A DNA stretch of 64,000 bases, taken from NCBI GenBank assembly GCA_964491915.1, contig CAZBHS010000012.1, positions 60,186 through 124,185 on the forward strand, read 5' to 3'. Origin of the DNA: JAHELQ01 sp964491915. GTDB taxonomy: Bacteria; Acidobacteriota; Aminicenantia; UBA2199. This document shows, in pieces, positions 61,245-64,000 of this stretch. Each line of letters opens with the position of its first letter. The first letter of the stretch is position 1. The notes beneath the pieces were generated by a model. That model saw nothing but the letters and a program-made list of their open reading frames with translations. It had not been told where the DNA came from and did no database searches. The position numbers were made by a program, and so were the translations under genes.

Positions 61245-62852
61245 GTGAAAAATGACTGCCAGTTTGATGAGTTGGGTGGAGCCGATACTTTTTTTAAAAT
61301 TTTGATCCTGGCTGTATTTTGCTAATTGATCCGTGTTGAGCTCTTTCTCTGAATAGACGATGAAGTAATCGCTGATTCCCAGGAACGCCAATAAGAAGCC
61401 CTGAATCACTTTCTCCTCTCTGAAAAAGTCGCGAATAGAGGTCGAGGCGCTCAATTGTTTGGCAAGGTAATCGAAAAAGGCTTGCCATTCTCCATGGTAG
61501 GCCATCTGGTGAAGCAGTCTACCGATGGAGTCGATATTGACATCCATCAAGCCGGTTTCCTGGCTGACTCTTACGATATAATCGTAGTAGAGGCTTCGAA
61601 CCACCTGATTGGGAATGGTAAGTAGGGATAGGCCTTCACGTTTGCCTTTCAGGGTTAGCAAACCGAAATAAAACAACAGCGAAACAAAATTTTCACTGGC
61701 GTCCATCTCTTCAAGGGGGAAACCCCGGTTAATTTTCGAAACAATCTCTCCCTTCTCCACAATCTCCCGAAGCCGGGAAAAATTGCCGTTGGAAGTCTTT
61801 TTACCCTTGCGGTCAATGATGATGAGATGCCGAAGCTTTGAATAATCGATACGCACATTACGGTCGATTAAATCCTCCGGAATCTTTTCCCCCCTGAAAT
61901 ACTCATCGAGAAAATAGAGCACCATATCGGAATTCATCAATGGGATGGAGGTCTCGCGGGCAAAGCGGTAATTCCCATACCATCGTTGCATGATCTGTAA
62001 GAGTTCATCCGTCTCATTTGAGATTTTTCCCTTTTCCCGGTAATAGTCAATCATTTCGACAACATCTTCCTGCCGGAAACCGAGCATTTCATTGAACGCC
62101 ATGTCCAGGGAAATGTTCTTGCCTATATTGAATCCACTGGTCACATCATCCAGAGTGATGGGAGAAACGCCTGTAATAAAAAGCCGGGAGATCGGCGCGC
62201 CTGACCCGGTAGTGCCGCTCTTCAATATCTTGAAAAATGAACGGAAGAATCCATCGCCGTGTGTGAGGCTTTTGTAATCCTCGTGCCCATCGGTGGCGAG
62301 GATGGAGTTTGCGAAATTATCATATTCATCGATAATGACATAAAGCTTTTGGTCAGACATCTGGCAACGATTTACTAATTTAAATAGGATGTCCGAGGCG
62401 GAATCGAGAGAGTTCAATTCTTCCCACAATTCTTCTTGTGATGGTGAAGATAGGAGGTCTCTATATTTGTTAAAAAAAGAAAACGCGATTGTTTTGATGT
62501 TGTTGAGAAACGAAGCTTCCATCCGTTGATGACACGGGTCAACAGCAGAGAAATTAAACTTCAGTATGAGGTAGCGATTTCTCTCTTTGGTTGGATTGCT
62601 ATGGATATAAGTGTTTTGGAAGTAATAATCGAAGCGCTCTTTTTGCGCTACATCATAATAGGTCTCGATCAAAGACAGGAACAAAGACTTACCGAATCGC
62701 CGGGGGCGAATAAAGAACAAATATTGACCGGCATTTTCGACCCTTTCGAGGTAGGCTGTTTTATCGACATAATAGAAATCTTCGCCGACAATTTTTTCAT
62801 AATCTGAAATGCCGTATGGGATCTTCTTAATGATTGTCTTGTTTTCACCCAT
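61245..62852 (-). CDS. AAA-ATPase-like/PD-(D/E)XK protein lacking its nuclease core, C-terminus in gap
   Basis: At least 536 residues. The N-terminal AAA-ATPase-like domain begins IPYGISDYEKIVGEDFYYVDKT and has Walker A-like RPRRFGKSLFLS, IIDEYDNF (Walker B) and ITGVSPITLDDVTSGFN. Family members end in a PD-(D/E)XK nuclease region with Asp and E-x-K after SEKELN. Here SEKELN is followed at once by TDQLAKYS and the closing KLAVIFH, so about 50 residues of the nuclease core appear to be deleted in frame. The last residues fall in the N gap. Another open frame continues through the gap to 61164, but that join is artificial. Confidence 0.75.
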
Positions 62853-63003
62853 TCCTCTATGAACACTCCTCGCTCCGATTATATATTAATTCCCCTCCGT
62901 TTGCAATAAATAAAACTCTGGAGAACTCAGGGTACAGGGAAAACCGATGGCCTCGGCGCCTCGTTGAAATCAGTTGTTCCGGGACACACTACCGGAGATT
63001 ATC
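62853..63003. other. Intergenic before tandem array
   Basis: About 150 bp with a TTTGCAATAAATAAAACTC AT-rich stretch and no recognisable gene. Confidence 0.4.
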
Positions 63004-63315
63004 GGAACTTTAAGTTGGAACATTTCAACTTCAAGTTAAAAAATTCTAACTCAGAGTTGAAATGTCGGAACTTTTAGTTCGGAGCACGGAACTTTAAGTT
63101 GGATCATTTCAACTTCAAGTTAAAAAATTCTAACTCAGAGTTGAAATGTCGGAACTTTTAGTTCGGAGCACGGAACTTTGGGTTGAATCATTTCAACTTC
63201 AAGTTAAAAAATTCTAACTCAGAGTTGAAACGTCGGAACTTTTAGTTCGGAGCTCGGAACTTTGAGTTGAAACATTTCAACTTCAAGTTGCAATATTGAT
63301 AACTCAGGTTTAGCC
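63004..63315. repeat. 21-bp tandem array with AACTnnnAGTT cores, 84-bp higher order
   Basis: Fourteen 21-bp units each centred on the palindromic core AACTnnnAGTT (for example AACTTTAAGTT and AACTCAGAGTT). Four different units make an 84-bp block repeated about 3.5 times (starts at 63004, 63088, 63172 and 63256), with blocks nearly identical. A 21-bp period is two helical turns, so all cores face the same side. In one frame it reads as heptads, but stops interrupt it. It could be a protein-binding array such as iterons or a centromere-like site. No CRISPR-like spacers are present. Confidence 0.85.
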
Positions 63316-63403
63316 TTTGATAAGAAAACGCGATTGGTCACGATTTCTCGTATGAGATGATGATAATCCTCCGGGGGAAGCAGGGGGTGGGCGGGTTTTT
63401 TTT

Positions 63404-63620
63404 CGCCCATTCTGAAGGATCGATTTTGATAACACCACATGGCGGCGCTTTGGGGTCGGCACGGTGTCCGACCCGTACATGGCGCTGGTTGCTTGATTGT
63501 CGGATTTTTTTTCTGGGTTGGGGATGGTGATTCTGGTCATCGAAAAAAGCAGGTGTTTTCGCGGGGCGTTTTATGCCGGCCCATGGGTAATAGAATTTGA
63601 GCGGGGCGCCCTTTTGCGAC
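63404..63620. repeat. Dispersed repeat R3
   Basis: Shorter copy of R1/R2 (about 217 bp), upstream of the second KAP gene. R1 lies in the same place relative to the first KAP gene. A shared ATGAGATGATGATAATC motif lies nearby (about 63352; also at 55657). Confidence 0.8.
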
Positions 63621-63626
63621 TTGCCC

Positions 63627-63653
63627 TTGAAAATATTTTTTCAATATGGTATC
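63627..63653 (+). promoter_or_regulatory. Conserved upstream element of KAP gene 2
   Basis: Same A/T-rich block as at 55717-55743, beginning TTGAAAATATTTTTTCA. See that entry. Confidence 0.5.
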
Positions 63654-63706
63654 CCTTTATTTAAGTCTTGAACGCGCAACCGATCGAGAAAACAGAGGAG
63701 GAACCA

Positions 63707-64000
63707 GTGTATAGTGATAAGCAAGGAAACGAGGATAAGACACAAAAACGCGATCTAATGATGGTGGTGAAGGACCACCCTGCCAAGCACGATAGCATCG
63801 GGTACTCCGACTATGGAGAGGGGTTGGTGGAAATGATCCGCTCTGTGGAGGGGGATGGTAGTTTTACGATTGGGGTGTTTGGTCAATGGGGCCAGGGGAA
63901 AACCAGTATGCTGCGGCAAATCAAACATTCCCTGGACGAACCGTCTACCAAAACTTCTGATTCTACAGATGACGGGCAACCAATCATCACCGCCTGGTTC
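63707..64000 (+). CDS. KAP-family P-loop NTPase, second copy, truncated by window end
   Basis: The first 98 residues of a paralogue of the 55772 protein are visible: GTG start after GAGGAGG, then IGYSDYGEGLVEMIRSVEG, Walker A VFGQWGQGKTSML and the TAWF of the downstream motif. The N-terminal ~30 residues differ between copies; from IGYSDYGEGLV on they are about 80% identical with few gaps. The gene leaves the window, so a SUMF1 domain cannot be confirmed. Confidence 0.85.
   Translation, partial: MYSDKQGNEDKTQKRDLMMVVKDHPAKHDSIGYSDYGEGLVEMIRSVEGDGSFTIGVFGQWGQGKTSMLRQIKHSLDEPSTKTSDSTDDGQPIITAWF

Noticed and set aside
63004..63315. CRISPR array
   Set aside because: All of the sequence is repeat; there are no unique spacers and the repeat varies inside an 84-bp block.

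Overview
The window looks like a piece of a Gram-negative bacterial chromosome of roughly 50% GC, probably from a metagenome assembly because there is a 10-base N gap at 61235-61244. Outer-membrane biogenesis genes (bamA, skp, fabZ, lpxA), lipoprotein signals and beta-barrel proteins show a two-membrane cell envelope. Several traits would fit an Acidobacteriota/Aminicenantes-like lineage: class I lanthipeptide-type precursors, a 6-bladed beta-propeller protein, GatDE instead of GatCAB, and radical SAM plus TPR operons. This placement is inference, since no rRNA or tRNA gene was seen.

Layout. 1-3.7 kb: five genes, each overlapping the next by ATGA, encoding a CcdA-like membrane protein, a membrane microprotein, a TPR membrane protein, a radical SAM/SPASM enzyme and an anchored DUF2950-like protein. 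3.7-8.3 kb: a TPR metalloprotease, a small secreted protein, and a beta-propeller gene coupled to a ten-cysteine secreted peptide. 8.6-10.5 kb: a duplicated VapBC-type module, one copy broken, flanking a lipoprotein gene. 10.6-18.7 kb: three tandem secreted beta-helix proteins, two sharing a nearly identical 520-bp 5' region with G tracts of different length, then a small beta-barrel gene. 18.7-19.2 kb: two lanthipeptide-like precursor genes. 19.2-29.1 kb: NAD salvage (pncB, pncA), prolyl oligopeptidase, a CDF transporter, an MFS transporter, a DUF481 protein, malic enzyme and an inositol-phosphatase-family protein. 29.2-31.4 kb: leaderless-looking lepB, gmd and a mannose-6-phosphate-isomerase-type cupin. 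31.4-37.6 kb: a minus-strand envelope operon, bamA-skp-fabZ-lpxA-gfo/idh-serine hydrolase. 37.9-42.7 kb: a CsgG-like protein, a TYW1-like radical SAM protein, an aldehyde dehydrogenase and an AmpG-like permease. 42.8-46.3 kb: gatE-gatD, the archaeal-type glutamyl-tRNA(Gln) amidotransferase.

46.4-50.4 kb holds the best candidate for an undescribed system: a promoter followed by a three-gene, AT-rich cassette encoding a winged-helix-like protein, an AAA+ ATPase and a PIN-family nuclease. Next come a TPR gene, a pentaheme cytochrome with a porin-cytochrome fusion (a possible outer-membrane electron conduit), and a two-domain CDGSH protein. From 55 kb to the end is an accessory region: dispersed ~330-bp repeats, two KAP ATPase genes (one complete and fused to a SUMF1 domain that resembles a diversity-generating-retroelement target, one cut by the window end), a coupled XcyI-type restriction-modification pair, a Fe-S protein pseudogene, an AAA-ATPase gene that seems to have lost its nuclease core, and an array of fourteen 21-bp units each centred on AACTnnnAGTT.

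Three themes recur. Translational coupling through ATGA or TAATG overlaps is common. Three genes (9108, 29180, 38724) have a good sigma70-type promoter ending 5-6 nt before the ATG and no Shine-Dalgarno sequence, which suggests leaderless mRNAs. Four loci (8866, 13160, 60605, 61245) look like genes that lost their middle by internal deletion.
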